A DNA stretch of 32,408 nucleotides from Armatimonadota bacterium (GCA_025059775.1 JANXCW010000019.1:1-32408), one strand, 5' to 3'. Positions 7,211 through 15,109 are shown, counted from the first letter of the stretch. Translations and numbers: made by a program. The notes: generated by a model from the letters alone, not told the origin.

Positions 7211-8461
7211 GTGCGGAACGCGCTTCTGACCCTGAGCGGTGCTGTAGTGCTCGTTCTGGCCGCGTGGCCTCACTCTGTGCCCGCCCAGGATGGTCGCCCG
7301 GTCGTGATGGTGGTGGACTTCGCGGTGGCAGTCGGGTGGTCTGCGGCCTCCGAGGTGGTGACCGAGCGGATCGTCGCGCGCCTCCGGGAGGAGGGCACGG
7401 TGAGGGTCCTGTCGCGTTCTGAGACTCGTTCGGCCCTGCAGGCGGCCCGTCTGGATCTCCGAGGGATTCTGGACGTGGCCGATGTGAGCCGGGCAGCTCT
7501 GCGGGCAGGCGCGGACTACGTGGTGATGGGCGAAGTGGAACAGCTGGACCAGAACCACACAGGCGGGTGTTTCCCCATCGTGGGCTGCATGTACACCATC
7601 ACGGCCAATGTACGGCTCCGAGGGGTGGTGGTGGACGCGGAGACCGCGATGGTGGTGGCCCGTCCGGACGGTCAGGCCCGAGGCCAGCAGACCTCCGCAT
7701 CGGTGTGGGTCGGACCCTGGTGGACGCATGTCTCGGTCCACAACTTCGACGGGCAGTTGATCGGGAAGGTTACCCTGGAAGCCGTGGGCCAGTTCGTGTC
7801 CCGGGCTCGTCCGGCTCTCCGGCCGAAGCCGGGCCGGTCCCGGGAAGCGCAACCCCTTCCGTCGACCCCAGCTTCGGGGGGATTGGAGCGCCCCGGCCTG
7901 AGCTTTCACCGGGGCAGCCGCGTGATCCTCGGCGAGACCTTCTCCGGCTGCACGGTGCGTCCCCCGGGCTGGCGCGTGTCCGGGGGGAGTGTAGAGTGTG
8001 TCCGGCTCGAGGGGAGGACGTGGCTCGCAGGAGTGCGGGGGGAAACCTGGGTAGAACGGGACGTGCCTGACCTCGAGCCTAGCCGAGACTTCGCCTTGGA
8101 GTTCGCGGTCCGGCTAGAGGGCCAGGGCGTCGCACCACGGCTGCGGGTGTACCTCGGACGCCGTGAGTCCCCGTTTGTGTTTGAGCTGGACTGGCGGAAC
8201 AACTGGCGCGGTTTCTGGGCTGGCAAACCGCTGCCGGACGTGGTCGGAGAACTGCGGGGCCGGACTCGCCAGGTGGCCATCGCGAGGCGGGACGACATGA
8301 TCCACGTGTTCGTCGACGGGCAGCGGGCTCTTTCGGACCCTGTGGATCCCGTGACGCTCGGCCGCCAATCCCGCCAGATTACGGTGTACATGGGCGATGT
8401 AGACATCGAGCGGAGGCTCTATGTGCTCCTGACAGAGGTGGTCGTCAGCCAGTACGACTGA
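7211..8461 (+). CDS. CsgG-like exported protein with C-terminal lectin-like domain
   Basis: A 416-residue exported protein. After a signal peptide ending near VPAQ, residues about 20-190 resemble the CsgG/TolB-N fold: a strand VVMVVDFAV, a helix ASEVVTERIVARLRE, then VRVLSRSETRSALQ, and ALRAGADYVVMGEVEQL, which is the typical GADYVVxG signature of CsgG-family secretion or assembly proteins. A Pro/Ser-rich linker follows, and residues about 230-416 form a beta-sandwich of concanavalin/LamG type (GETFSGC, DFALEFAVRL, RLRVYLG, IHVFVDGQRAL). The two Cys pairs may form disulphides. The GTG at 7211 was chosen over the GTG at 7202 because GGAGG occupies 7198-7202, leaving an ideal 8-bp spacing. The next gene is a lipoprotein on the same strand. 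Confidence 0.7.
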   Translation: MRNALLTLSGAVVLVLAAWPHSVPAQDGRPVVMVVDFAVAVGWSAASEVVTERIVARLREEGTVRVLSRSETRSALQAARLDLRGILDVADVSRAALRAGADYVVMGEVEQLDQNHTGGCFPIVGCMYTITANVRLRGVVVDAETAMVVARPDGQARGQQTSASVWVGPWWTHVSVHNFDGQLIGKVTLEAVGQFVSRARPALRPKPGRSREAQPLPSTPASGGLERPGLSFHRGSRVILGETFSGCTVRPPGWRVSGGSVECVRLEGRTWLAGVRGETWVERDVPDLEPSRDFALEFAVRLEGQGVAPRLRVYLGRRESPFVFELDWRNNWRGFWAGKPLPDVVGELRGRTRQVAIARRDDMIHVFVDGQRALSDPVDPVTLGRQSRQITVYMGDVDIERRLYVLLTEVVVSQYD

Positions 8462-8549
8462 GGGGCCGGAACGCCTCAATAGACCTCTGGAGGGGAGCGC
8501 CCGTCCTGGGGGAGAGGTGGATGGTTTCTCCTCCTTGGGAGCGGACGCT

Positions 8550-10130
8550 GTGGAAATTCGTCGGACGCGGGAAAATGGAGCGGTGCAGCGTCGGAGCATC
8601 CTCTGGACCCTGGCAATTCTGATCGCCTCCTCTGCGTGCGGGGGAGGAGCCTCCTCTCCGGACCTCGTGGGAGGCCTGTCCGGCTACGTCTTCGCGGGAA
8701 TCGGAGGGGACGGGAACTTCTCGGGAGAGCCCCTTCCCGGAATCCCGGTGCGCTATGAATCCGGAGGCGAGGTCGTTACGGTCACCACGGATCAGAACGG
8801 CCTTTTCCGCACGGGCCGGACCCCCACGGGCTCCTTCACCCTCCACGTGCTCCCTCCCCCGGGCGTAGCGGCCGCCCGATCCCTGTACGGCGTCTCCGCG
8901 ACGGAGACGGGTTTGATGCTGCGGTTCTATCTGCCCTTGCGCAGGCCTGTGGGAAGTTCTCCCCGCGGGACCGGGAACCGCCCCCTTTCCGCTGTGACCG
9001 GCACCCTGTTGGACCCCGAGGGCTCATCGCAGTCCGGGTCTGTGCCGCCTGGTAAAACCCCGGGGGAGCCGGGAACCGTGGGGTTCGTCTGGTGGGGGGC
9101 TTACCGGTTTCAGTCCGCCACCTGCCCCCGCTGCTACTCCACGGTGGCGGGACCGGACGGGAGGTTCGAGATCCAAGCCTTCCTGGGCGGGCAGATGCTC
9201 GGGCGTACCTTCCCCTTCTTCGCGGGCAACTACGACGGCGTGAGCGCTGACGGACTCATCGCATACTACACCGCCTACGCCTTCCTGCCCGCGGTGGACG
9301 CCCTGAGCTCTCGGCCCACGGACCTGGGCCGGGTGCTGCTGGTCCCCTCCACGGGGGCTCTCCCGGTCCACTACGACGACACCACCCTGAGCCTTGCGGC
9401 CAGCTACGGGCCGGGTGGCGTGATCTACACCTTCGTGCAGTTGTACACCGGCCCCGCGGGTGACCTCCTGGAACTCGCGGAGGCCGCAAACGGCCCCCTC
9501 CCGGTTGGTACAGCCCTGCCCGTCCAGTCCATCCCGGTGCCGCAGATCCAGGAGGCGGAGTCCCGGTACTTCGTGGCCACGAGTTTCGTGCTGGACGGCC
9601 GGGCCCAAACCCAACCGGAGGTGGCGGCCACCCAGGTGTTCCGGATTCCGGGGCAGCCCCTGCGGGTAGGCCATCTCCGGCCACCCCGGATCCTCCGGGT
9701 CGAGGACCGAGGCCGCCCCTCGTTCTTCTGGACGCCGAGCCTCGGCGCCACGGTACACGCGGCGGTAGTCCTCGATGCCTCCTCCTCGGAGGTGTGGACG
9801 GGGATCCTGGGCGGGGAGGGGAGCGCCGCCGCCCTCCCCCTGGACCTCCCACCGGGGTCGTACCGGGTGTTTGTGTTCGCAAGCGATGCGGCCCGACCTG
9901 CGGATCTCGCCGCGGCCGGCCGGAGGCCTCCTCTTCTGGAAGCCCTCCGGGGTCTGGGTTCTCTCAAGATCCCGGGGAGGGACGTACGGGCCCTCGGGGA
10001 TGCCCTCCGCACCCTGCGCACCGCGTGGGTGACCCGCGACCCTGGGCAGCTGCTCCTCAAGGGTGCCGCGCCTGCTTCCCGGGCGGTGCGGGAGGCGGTA
10101 AGTGCACCGGGGGGGTTCTGGGTGCCGTGA
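8550..10130 (+). CDS. Large lipoprotein with a carboxypeptidase-regulatory-like domain
   Basis: About 526 residues. A hydrophobic segment with a lipobox (IASSACG) marks a lipoprotein. Directly after it comes a beta-sandwich of the carboxypeptidase-regulatory type (LSGYVFAG ... LPGIPVRYESGGEVVTVTTDQNGLFRTGRTPTGSFTLHV), as in many cell-surface proteins. The remainder is beta-rich, with a Cys cluster (CPRCYS), and has no recognised enzyme motif. The start is uncertain: the GTG at 8550 has GGGAG 8 bp upstream, while GTG codons at 8517 and 8583 are also in frame. Its stop overlaps the start of the downstream protease (GTGA), so the two are probably translated together; this protein may be a partner or surface scaffold of that protease. 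Confidence 0.7.
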   Translation: MEIRRTRENGAVQRRSILWTLAILIASSACGGGASSPDLVGGLSGYVFAGIGGDGNFSGEPLPGIPVRYESGGEVVTVTTDQNGLFRTGRTPTGSFTLHVLPPPGVAAARSLYGVSATETGLMLRFYLPLRRPVGSSPRGTGNRPLSAVTGTLLDPEGSSQSGSVPPGKTPGEPGTVGFVWWGAYRFQSATCPRCYSTVAGPDGRFEIQAFLGGQMLGRTFPFFAGNYDGVSADGLIAYYTAYAFLPAVDALSSRPTDLGRVLLVPSTGALPVHYDDTTLSLAASYGPGGVIYTFVQLYTGPAGDLLELAEAANGPLPVGTALPVQSIPVPQIQEAESRYFVATSFVLDGRAQTQPEVAATQVFRIPGQPLRVGHLRPPRILRVEDRGRPSFFWTPSLGATVHAAVVLDASSSEVWTGILGGEGSAAALPLDLPPGSYRVFVFASDAARPADLAAAGRRPPLLEALRGLGSLKIPGRDVRALGDALRTLRTAWVTRDPGQLLLKGAAPASRAVREAVSAPGGFWVP

Positions 10131-11536
10131 GGAAATCGCTCATCCGCTTGGGAATCGTGGGAGCCGTGCTCCTGCTGGTCGCGTGCGGATCCGGACCGAT
10201 CCCGCGGCCCTCCAGCCCTATCTCGGAGATCGTTCCTGGAGAGATCCTCGTCAGGTACCACTTCGGTTCCGGGTTGGCAGGCCAGGCCGTGGTGCGGGGT
10301 GCGTCCGTGGTGCGAACCGCCCGGTTTCGCCTCCCAATTGGCACCTACCACCTCGCCTTGGTCCGGGTACCGGTGGGGGAAGAGGCCGCGTACATCGAAC
10401 GGTTCCGGCAGCGACCAGAGGTGGCGTACGCGGAGTACAACTACCGGGTGCGCCGGGTGGAGAGCCAGACCCTCCTGCCTGGGGATCTGCGGGTGCACCA
10501 AAGCGGTGAACTAGATTGGGCCGGCCTCGCGGACCCCAAACTGCGGGAGTGCGATCCGGCCTTCGAGGTGCGGCGGCTCAACGGTGAAGTCTCCCGGTGT
10601 ACGGATGCGGAGCGGAACGCTTCCTGGCAGTGGAACCTCTGGCGGATCCGGGCTCCTCAGGCCTGGCGGATCTCAGACGGGGAGGGCGTGGTGGTGGCGG
10701 TGGTGGACGAGGGGGTAGATCTCTCGCACCCGGAGTTCGCGGGCCGGCTCGTGCTCCCCCGGGAGGGATGCCCTACGGACACCGTGGACGGGGACTTCGA
10801 TCCAGGGGATTCCGGGGGGCACGGGACCCACGTGGCGGGGATTGTGGCCGCGGGTGCAGACGGGCTTGGGATCGTGGGCGTGGCCCCTCGGGCGAGGGTC
10901 CTGCCGATCCGCGCGCTGGGGCCCTTGGGAGGCACCACCTTCACCGTGGTGAGCGGGATCCTGTGCGCGGCGGAGCACGGGGCCGCGGTGCTGAACGGCT
11001 CGTGGGGCGGGGTGGCGTACTCCGCGCTGGAGCTGGATGCCCTGCGGGCGGTGGTGGCCTCCGGGGTGTTCGTGGTGTTCGCCGCGGGCAACCTCTACGA
11101 CGCCGGCAACCCCAGGGTGTACCCCGCGGCCTTCGCGGAGGTCGTCCCGGGCGTCGTCGCGGTGGGAGCCACCACCCCTACCGACCGCATCGCCTCCTTC
11201 TCCTCCTCGGGCCGGTGGGTCACCCTGGCGGCCCCGGGCACCACCGTCTACTCCACCCTCCCCACGGCTCAGGGGTCCTACGGGTTCCTGCAGGGGACCA
11301 GCATGGCCGCGCCGCACGTGGCGGGGCTGTCGGCCCTTATGCTTTCCCGGAACCCGGGACTCTCCCCCGCCCGCGTGCAGTCCCTGCTGCAGGCCACCGC
11401 GTTTGCCCCTTGCCCGGAATATCCGAGACCCGACTGGGACCGCCCGGGCTCGTGTGGCAGCTTCACGATGGGGCCCGGGGCGTACGGATATGGCATCGTG
11501 GACGCCTGGGCCGCCCTCTCCGCGACCGGGAGGTGA
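10127..11536 (+). CDS. Second lipoprotein subtilisin-like serine protease (peptidase S8)
   Basis: A 469-residue secreted protease. Lipobox LVAC (Cys20). Residues about 33-105 form a propeptide-like domain (PGEILVRYHFG ... PEVAYAEYNYRVRRV) followed by an unusual linker of about 60 residues with two Cys. The catalytic domain carries Asp194 in VVDEGVD, His232 in GGHGTHVAG, Asn322 in AAGN and Ser392 in GTSMAAPHVAG. A Cys-containing extension (CPEYPRPDWDRPGSC) precedes the C-terminus; unlike the protease at 1226-2545 there is no Ser/Pro repeat tail. The GTG start at 10127 overlaps the preceding lipoprotein stop. It is followed by an M48 metalloprotease on the same strand, so the three genes may form one unit for surface proteolysis. 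Confidence 0.95.
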   Translation: MRKSLIRLGIVGAVLLLVACGSGPIPRPSSPISEIVPGEILVRYHFGSGLAGQAVVRGASVVRTARFRLPIGTYHLALVRVPVGEEAAYIERFRQRPEVAYAEYNYRVRRVESQTLLPGDLRVHQSGELDWAGLADPKLRECDPAFEVRRLNGEVSRCTDAERNASWQWNLWRIRAPQAWRISDGEGVVVAVVDEGVDLSHPEFAGRLVLPREGCPTDTVDGDFDPGDSGGHGTHVAGIVAAGADGLGIVGVAPRARVLPIRALGPLGGTTFTVVSGILCAAEHGAAVLNGSWGGVAYSALELDALRAVVASGVFVVFAAGNLYDAGNPRVYPAAFAEVVPGVVAVGATTPTDRIASFSSSGRWVTLAAPGTTVYSTLPTAQGSYGFLQGTSMAAPHVAGLSALMLSRNPGLSPARVQSLLQATAFAPCPEYPRPDWDRPGSCGSFTMGPGAYGYGIVDAWAALSATGR

Positions 11537-11626
11537 CTTTCCACGAAACCGCCGGGCGGATGTCCAGGACGATGGGCTCGGAGGGGCTTGGGGAGTCTGG
11601 GAGCATGCGTGAGAGGGAGGTGCGGC

Positions 11627-12778
11627 ATGGGGCGCGCATGGCCGAGTCCTCGAGAGGTCCTGAGGCGGGTGAGCGTGGTCCTGGCCTTGGTGCTCGTGGC
11701 CACCCCGGCCTCAGCCCAGCCGAGCATCCCGGAGTCCCAGGAGCTGGCCATCGGACGGACGGTGGCAGCCCAGCTCATCGCGGAGTACGGGCTGGTGGGC
11801 GATGCAGAGTGGCTGGGGTTCCTGAGCGGGTTGCGGGATCGTCTGCTGCCCTTCTCGGGGCGCCCCGGGATCCCCTATCAGGTAGGCATCCTCAACCATA
11901 CGGTTCCCAATGCCGCGAGCACCCCGGGGTGGCTCTTCGTCACCGCGGGATTGGTGCACCTGCGTCCGGAGGTGGACGCCTGGGCGTTCGTTCTCGCGCA
12001 CGAGATCGCCCACATCGCCCGCCGCCACGTGGCCCAGCACGTGGCTCGGGCCCAGGCGGGCCAGCTCGCCAGCATCCTCGTGGCCATCCTCACGGGAAGC
12101 CGTGCGGCGGGGGACGTGGTGGGGCTCCTGGTGCAGCTCTCCACCCTGGGGTTTTCCCGGGAGCTGGAGCTGGAGGCGGACCGGGAGGCCCTGCGGATGC
12201 TGGTGGAGGCGGGATTCGATCCGCAGGCGGCGTCCCGTACCCTCTCGTGGTTCAACGAGGTGACGGGCCGCCGACAGGAGCGCACCCACTGGACGGGCAC
12301 CCACCCTGGGTTCCTGGACCGGGTGGCGGCGGTGCAGCGGGCCTACGAGGAGTTCGGGGCGCGGGGGTTGCCCCTGCGGGTCCGGCACTTCCGGATCCGG
12401 TACGAAGTGGGGCCCGTGGTGCTGGTGCCGGAGCGGCTGGTGGAGCTCCGGGACGCCTGGAACCTCCACCTCCTCGTGGAGAACCGGGGGGAGCGGCCGG
12501 CCGGAGTCCAGAGCATGAACGCGGTGTTGGTGGGACCGGATGGGGAGGTCCGCGTCCGCTTCCTGCGCTCTACGCTCCCGGAAGAGGTCCCCGCGCAGGG
12601 TCGGGTCCAGGGCGTGCTGGCCTTCGAGAAGAAGTCCAGCCGGTGGCCGGAGGCCCTGGTGGTGCCCGTGCGCGTCGGGGAGGAGCGGGGGGAGGCGCGG
12701 GTGGATCTCACCTCCGGCGGTCCCTACACGCCGCCCTCCGCTCCGCCGTCCCTCCCGCGGCCCCCGTCCCTGCCGTAG
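11627..12778 (+). CDS. Exported M48-family zinc metalloprotease
   Basis: A 383-residue exported protease of the BepA/M48 type. Signal peptide (VSVVLALVLVATPASA). Zinc-binding helix HEIAH at residues 125-129 (His125, catalytic Glu126, His129) and the third ligand Glu183 in ELELEADREAL. The lead-in ESQELAIGRTVAAQL and the NAASTPGWLFVTAGLV strand are characteristic of the family. BepA-type enzymes degrade or repair misassembled envelope proteins. The usual TPR repeats are missing; instead residues about 255-370 look like a beta-sandwich (HLLVENRGERPAGV, AVLVGPDGEVRVRF), and the tail is Pro-rich. The ATG at 11627 has GGGAGG 6 bp upstream. Transcription probably ends at the hairpin at 12805-12842. 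Confidence 0.9.
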   Translation: MGRAWPSPREVLRRVSVVLALVLVATPASAQPSIPESQELAIGRTVAAQLIAEYGLVGDAEWLGFLSGLRDRLLPFSGRPGIPYQVGILNHTVPNAASTPGWLFVTAGLVHLRPEVDAWAFVLAHEIAHIARRHVAQHVARAQAGQLASILVAILTGSRAAGDVVGLLVQLSTLGFSRELELEADREALRMLVEAGFDPQAASRTLSWFNEVTGRRQERTHWTGTHPGFLDRVAAVQRAYEEFGARGLPLRVRHFRIRYEVGPVVLVPERLVELRDAWNLHLLVENRGERPAGVQSMNAVLVGPDGEVRVRFLRSTLPEEVPAQGRVQGVLAFEKKSSRWPEALVVPVRVGEERGEARVDLTSGGPYTPPSAPPSLPRPPSLP

Positions 12779-12804
12779 GGTCGAGGGAACGAGACCGGGA
12801 TTCC

Positions 12805-12842
12805 GGGCGGGCCGCAGGAGATAAGACTCCTGCAGCCCGCCC
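12805..12842. terminator. Strong hairpin between convergent genes (bidirectional terminator candidate)
   Basis: A 16-position stem with a single mismatch: arms at 12805-12820 and 12827-12842 (GGGCGGGC and GCAGGAG halves), loop of six bases. It sits between the stops of the M48 gene and the minus-strand 57-residue gene. No T-run follows on either side, so termination may need Rho or the hairpin may mainly protect mRNA ends. Confidence 0.6.
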
Positions 12843-12849
12843 CACCGCT

Positions 12850-13023
12850 TCAGTCCCCTGCCTCCCGCATGAACCGCTGGAGGGCCTCCACAAGGGCCTG
12901 GAGGTGCTTCACCACATCCTTGGTGCTCGGGTACTCCCCCAGGTTCTGCAGCTCCTTCTGGATCCGCAGGAGCTCCCGGTAGCAATTGGCCGCGGCGTCC
13001 CTCACAACCGTCCGCGTGGCCAT
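12850..13023 (-). CDS. Small helical protein, 57 residues, unknown function
   Basis: The ATG at 13023 is preceded by AAAGGAGGTGAT, an almost perfect complement of the 16S rRNA 3' end, with good spacing. The product is all-helical and amphipathic (CYRELLRIQKELQNLGEY, then DVVKHLQALVEALQRFMREAG), acidic/basic balanced, with one Cys and no signal peptide. The very strong ribosome binding site and clean helix pattern argue for a real and well translated gene. No family was recognised; a structural or partner-binding helical hairpin is the most that can be said. It is divergent from maf and convergent with the M48 protease. Confidence 0.7.
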   Translation of the reverse strand: MATRTVVRDAAANCYRELLRIQKELQNLGEYPSTKDVVKHLQALVEALQRFMREAGD

Positions 13024-13105
13024 ACCATCACCTCCTTTTACCTGAGTTTCGGCTATGAAGGCCGCCCCTTCCATGATGCGCGGTCCCCGCAACCCCTGCA
13101 CTCGG

Positions 13106-13111
13106 TACACT
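13106..13111 (+). promoter_or_regulatory. -10 box (TACACT) for leaderless maf
   Basis: TACACT ends 8 bp before the GTG start of maf, with no ribosome binding site between. The same spacing is seen upstream of 4728 and, at 9 bp, upstream of ftsY. Confidence 0.45.
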
Positions 13112-13119
13112 AGGGAACT

Positions 13120-13743
13120 GTGAGCCCGAGCCGGAGTGCTTCCCCTCGTAGGCCGCGGATCGTGCTGGCCTCCACCTCGCCCCAGCGCCGGTCCATCCTC
13201 CGGCAGCTGGGCATCCCCTTCGTGGTGATCCCTCCTCGATACGAGGAAAGGGACTGCGGCCCGGATCCTGTGGCCATGGTGCGGGAACAGGCCCGGGGGA
13301 AGGCCCGATCGGTGTTCCCGCAGGCCCGGGGACGTCCGGTGCTGGGCGTGGACACCACGGTGGTGCTGGAGGGCCGTGTCTTCGGTAAACCCGCCACGCC
13401 GGAGGAGGCGGGGCGGATGCTGCGGGCACTCGCGGGCCGCACGCACCTGGTGATCTCCGGCCTGTACCTGGGGACTCCGGAGTGGGAGGAGCTGCACCAC
13501 GAGGTCACCTATGTCACCTTTCGGCCCCTGGGGCCGCGGGAAATCGAGGCGTACGTGGCCACGGGGGAGTGGGAAGGGCGAGCAGGGGGATACGCCATCC
13601 AGGGCCGGGGAGCGGCCCTGGTGGAGCGCATCGAGGGGGACTACTGGAACGTGGTGGGGCTCCCAGCGTCGCTGCTGGTGCGGGTGCTCTGCCGCAGGTT
13701 TCCCGGAACATACGGGTTCGGGGAGCCCGGAGAGGTGTGGTAG
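13120..13743 (+). CDS. maf: Maf-like nucleoside triphosphate pyrophosphatase
   Basis: A 207-residue Maf/HAM1-fold enzyme that hydrolyses non-canonical or pyrimidine nucleoside triphosphates to monophosphates and pyrophosphate, a house-cleaning role in the cytoplasm. The signature substrate-binding strand ASTSPQRRSIL lies near residues 17-27, the catalytic region GVDTTVVLEGRVFGKP around residues 76-91 (Asp78 as the likely general base), and the closing motif EGDYWNVVGLP around residues 173-183. The 10-residue extension before PRIVLAS is Arg/Ser-rich. The start is GTG at 13120, without a ribosome binding site. Its stop codon TAG forms part of the -10 box of ftsY. Confidence 0.92.
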   Translation: MSPSRSASPRRPRIVLASTSPQRRSILRQLGIPFVVIPPRYEERDCGPDPVAMVREQARGKARSVFPQARGRPVLGVDTTVVLEGRVFGKPATPEEAGRMLRALAGRTHLVISGLYLGTPEWEELHHEVTYVTFRPLGPREIEAYVATGEWEGRAGGYAIQGRGAALVERIEGDYWNVVGLPASLLVRVLCRRFPGTYGFGEPGEVW

Positions 13744-13746
13744 AAT
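13738..13746 (+). promoter_or_regulatory. Extended -10 promoter (TGGTAGAAT) for ftsY
   Basis: The TG-N-TAGAAT element overlaps the last two codons of maf (TGG TAG). The box ends 9 bp before the GTG of ftsY, which has no ribosome binding site, so a leaderless or near-leaderless ftsY mRNA is expected. Extended -10 elements can work without a -35 box. Confidence 0.5.
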
Positions 13747-13755
13747 CGGGCGGCT

Positions 13756-14670
13756 GTGGAGAGGCGGATCGGGTTTGTGCAACGGTTACAGGAAAGCCTC
13801 CGGCGGACCCGGCAGGCCCTCGCGGAGCACCTGGAGGTCCTGTTCGCCAAACCCCCGGACGAACGCTTCTTCGAGGATCTCGAGGAGGCCCTCCTCCGCG
13901 CGGACGTGGGACCGGATACGGCGGAGGAGATCACCCGGGAGATGCGGCGACAGGCTCTCTCAGGTCTCCACCGACCCGAGGACCTGCGTCGGGCCCTCCG
14001 GGCCATCCTCCTGGATCGGTTGGGAGAACCGGAGCCCTTGCGGGTAGACCCGCCGCCCGCGGTGGTACTGGTCCTAGGGGTGAACGGTTCCGGAAAGACC
14101 ACCACCGTAGGCAAACTGGCCTACCACCTGACCCGGGAGGGCCGACGGGTGCTGGTGGCCGCCGCGGACACCTTCCGGGCCGCGGCCGTAGACCAGCTGG
14201 AAGCCTGGGCCCGGCGTGCGGGGGTTCCCGTGGTGCGGCACCGGGAGGGATCGGATCCCGGTGCGGTGGTCTTCGACGCCCTGCAGGCCCTGCGGGCCCG
14301 GAGCTACGATGTGCTGCTGGTGGATACCGCGGGGAGGTTGCACACCAAGAGCAACCTCATGGAGGAGCTGCGGAAAATCCGGAGGGTGGTGGATCGGCAA
14401 CTGCCCGGAGGGACCGTGGAGGCTTTGCTCGTCCTGGACGCCACCACGGGCCAGAATGCCCTCGCGCAGGCGCACCTCTTCCGGGAGGCGGCGGGCGCCA
14501 GCGGCATCGTGCTCGCCAAGCTGGACAGCTCCGCCAAGGGGGGAGTGGTGCTGGCCATCCGGCGGGAGCTCGGCATCCCCGTGAAGCTGGTGGGTACGGG
14601 CGAGCGGATGGAGGACCTGAGCCCCTTCGACCCCGAGGCCTTCGTGGAAGCCCTCCTCCCGGAGGCTTGA
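13756..14670 (+). CDS. ftsY: Signal recognition particle receptor FtsY
   Basis: A 304-residue SRP-type GTPase. Residues about 1-95 are the helical N domain; the G domain follows with the P-loop GVNGSGKTT at 108-116, the insertion-box region [31 protein letters not shown], and the specificity loop [10 protein letters not shown]. The acidic A domain found in E. coli FtsY is absent, as in many Gram-positive and thermophilic bacteria. FtsY docks ribosome-SRP complexes on the membrane and pairs with Ffh, encoded about 1 kb downstream. A perfect 7-bp hairpin (CGGAGGC / GCCTCCG) encloses its stop codon at 14659-14676. Start GTG is supported by the N-domain homology and the nearby promoter box. Confidence 0.97.
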   Translation: MERRIGFVQRLQESLRRTRQALAEHLEVLFAKPPDERFFEDLEEALLRADVGPDTAEEITREMRRQALSGLHRPEDLRRALRAILLDRLGEPEPLRVDPPPAVVLVLGVNGSGKTTTVGKLAYHLTREGRRVLVAAADTFRAAAVDQLEAWARRAGVPVVRHREGSDPGAVVFDALQALRARSYDVLLVDTAGRLHTKSNLMEELRKIRRVVDRQLPGGTVEALLVLDATTGQNALAQAHLFREAAGASGIVLAKLDSSAKGGVVLAIRRELGIPVKLVGTGERMEDLSPFDPEAFVEALLPEA

Positions 14671-14686
14671 GCCTCCGAAGGATCTG

Positions 14687-14695
14687 TGCTACCCT
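14687..14695 (+). promoter_or_regulatory. Extended -10 promoter candidate upstream of ylxM
   Basis: TGC followed by TACCCT fits TG-N-TANNNT. The expected start of transcription (about 14702) lies inside the palindrome at 14697-14720. Confidence 0.4.
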
Positions 14696-14696
14696 A

Positions 14697-14720
14697 CTGT
14701 AAAGGAGTTTTCCTTTACAG
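14697..14720. promoter_or_regulatory. Perfect 10-bp dyad upstream of ylxM-ffh (operator or leader hairpin)
   Basis: The arm CTGTAAAGGA at 14697-14706 is exactly complemented at 14711-14720, with a 4-bp loop GTTT. The dyad is A/T-rich against a GC-rich background and is not followed by a T-run, which argues against a terminator. Its place 20 bp before the ylxM ATG and over the predicted transcription start suggests a repressor site or a hairpin at the 5' end of the SRP operon mRNA. Confidence 0.5.
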
Positions 14721-14740
14721 GTGGGCGGTGAGGAAGGGAA

Positions 14741-15109
14741 ATGGAACGGGTGCTGGCGGATCGGTTCACGGTGATCCGCCTCTTCGATCTGTACGCACGG
14801 CTGCTCACGCCGCGCCAGCAGCAGCTGGTTCGCATGTACTTCCACGAGGACATGTCCCTGGCGGAGATCGCGGAGCACTTCGGGGTCACCCGACAGGCCA
14901 TCCACGACAGCCTGCGGCGGTCGCTGGCGGACCTGTACCGGTACGAGGATGTGTTGGGGCTCGCGAGCCAGGCGCGGAGCGCGGAGCGCCGGAAGGTGCA
15001 GGCCCTGCGGCAGCTGGACCGGCTGGAGGAGGAGGTGCGGGCCCTCGGAGCGAGCACCCGGGTGGAGCGCCTGCTCGCGTGCATCCAGCGGGTGCGGGAC
15101 CTTCTGTGA
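14741..15109 (+). CDS. ylxM: YlxM-type SRP-associated DNA-binding protein
   Basis: A 122-residue helical protein. Residues about 20-70 form a sigma-70 region-4-like helix-turn-helix (LTPRQQQLVRMYFHEDMSLAEIAEHFGVTRQAIHDSL), followed by a coiled-coil C-terminus (LRQLDRLEEEVRALG). YlxM/p13 is found next to ffh in Firmicutes and Mollicutes and stimulates the SRP GTPases in Streptococcus; that it also binds DNA is inferred from the fold. The ATG at 14741 follows GAGGAAGGG. Unusually, a methyltransferase gene is inserted between it and ffh. It might bind the dyad at 14697-14720 and control its own operon, a testable idea without direct support. Confidence 0.9.
   Translation: MERVLADRFTVIRLFDLYARLLTPRQQQLVRMYFHEDMSLAEIAEHFGVTRQAIHDSLRRSLADLYRYEDVLGLASQARSAERRKVQALRQLDRLEEEVRALGASTRVERLLACIQRVRDLL

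Noticed and set aside
10597-13113. 838-codon plus-strand frame across the second protease and M48 genes
   Set aside because: It contains no domain, is Gly/Arg/Pro-rich, and overlaps two genes with complete catalytic motifs in other frames.
13482-14702. 406-codon frame over maf and ftsY
   Set aside because: Shadow frame with Gly/Arg/Pro bias; maf and ftsY have clear homology in other frames.
14697-14720. Intrinsic terminator of ftsY
   Set aside because: The stem is A/T-rich, not followed by a T-run, and lies directly in front of ylxM, so an operator or leader hairpin fits better.
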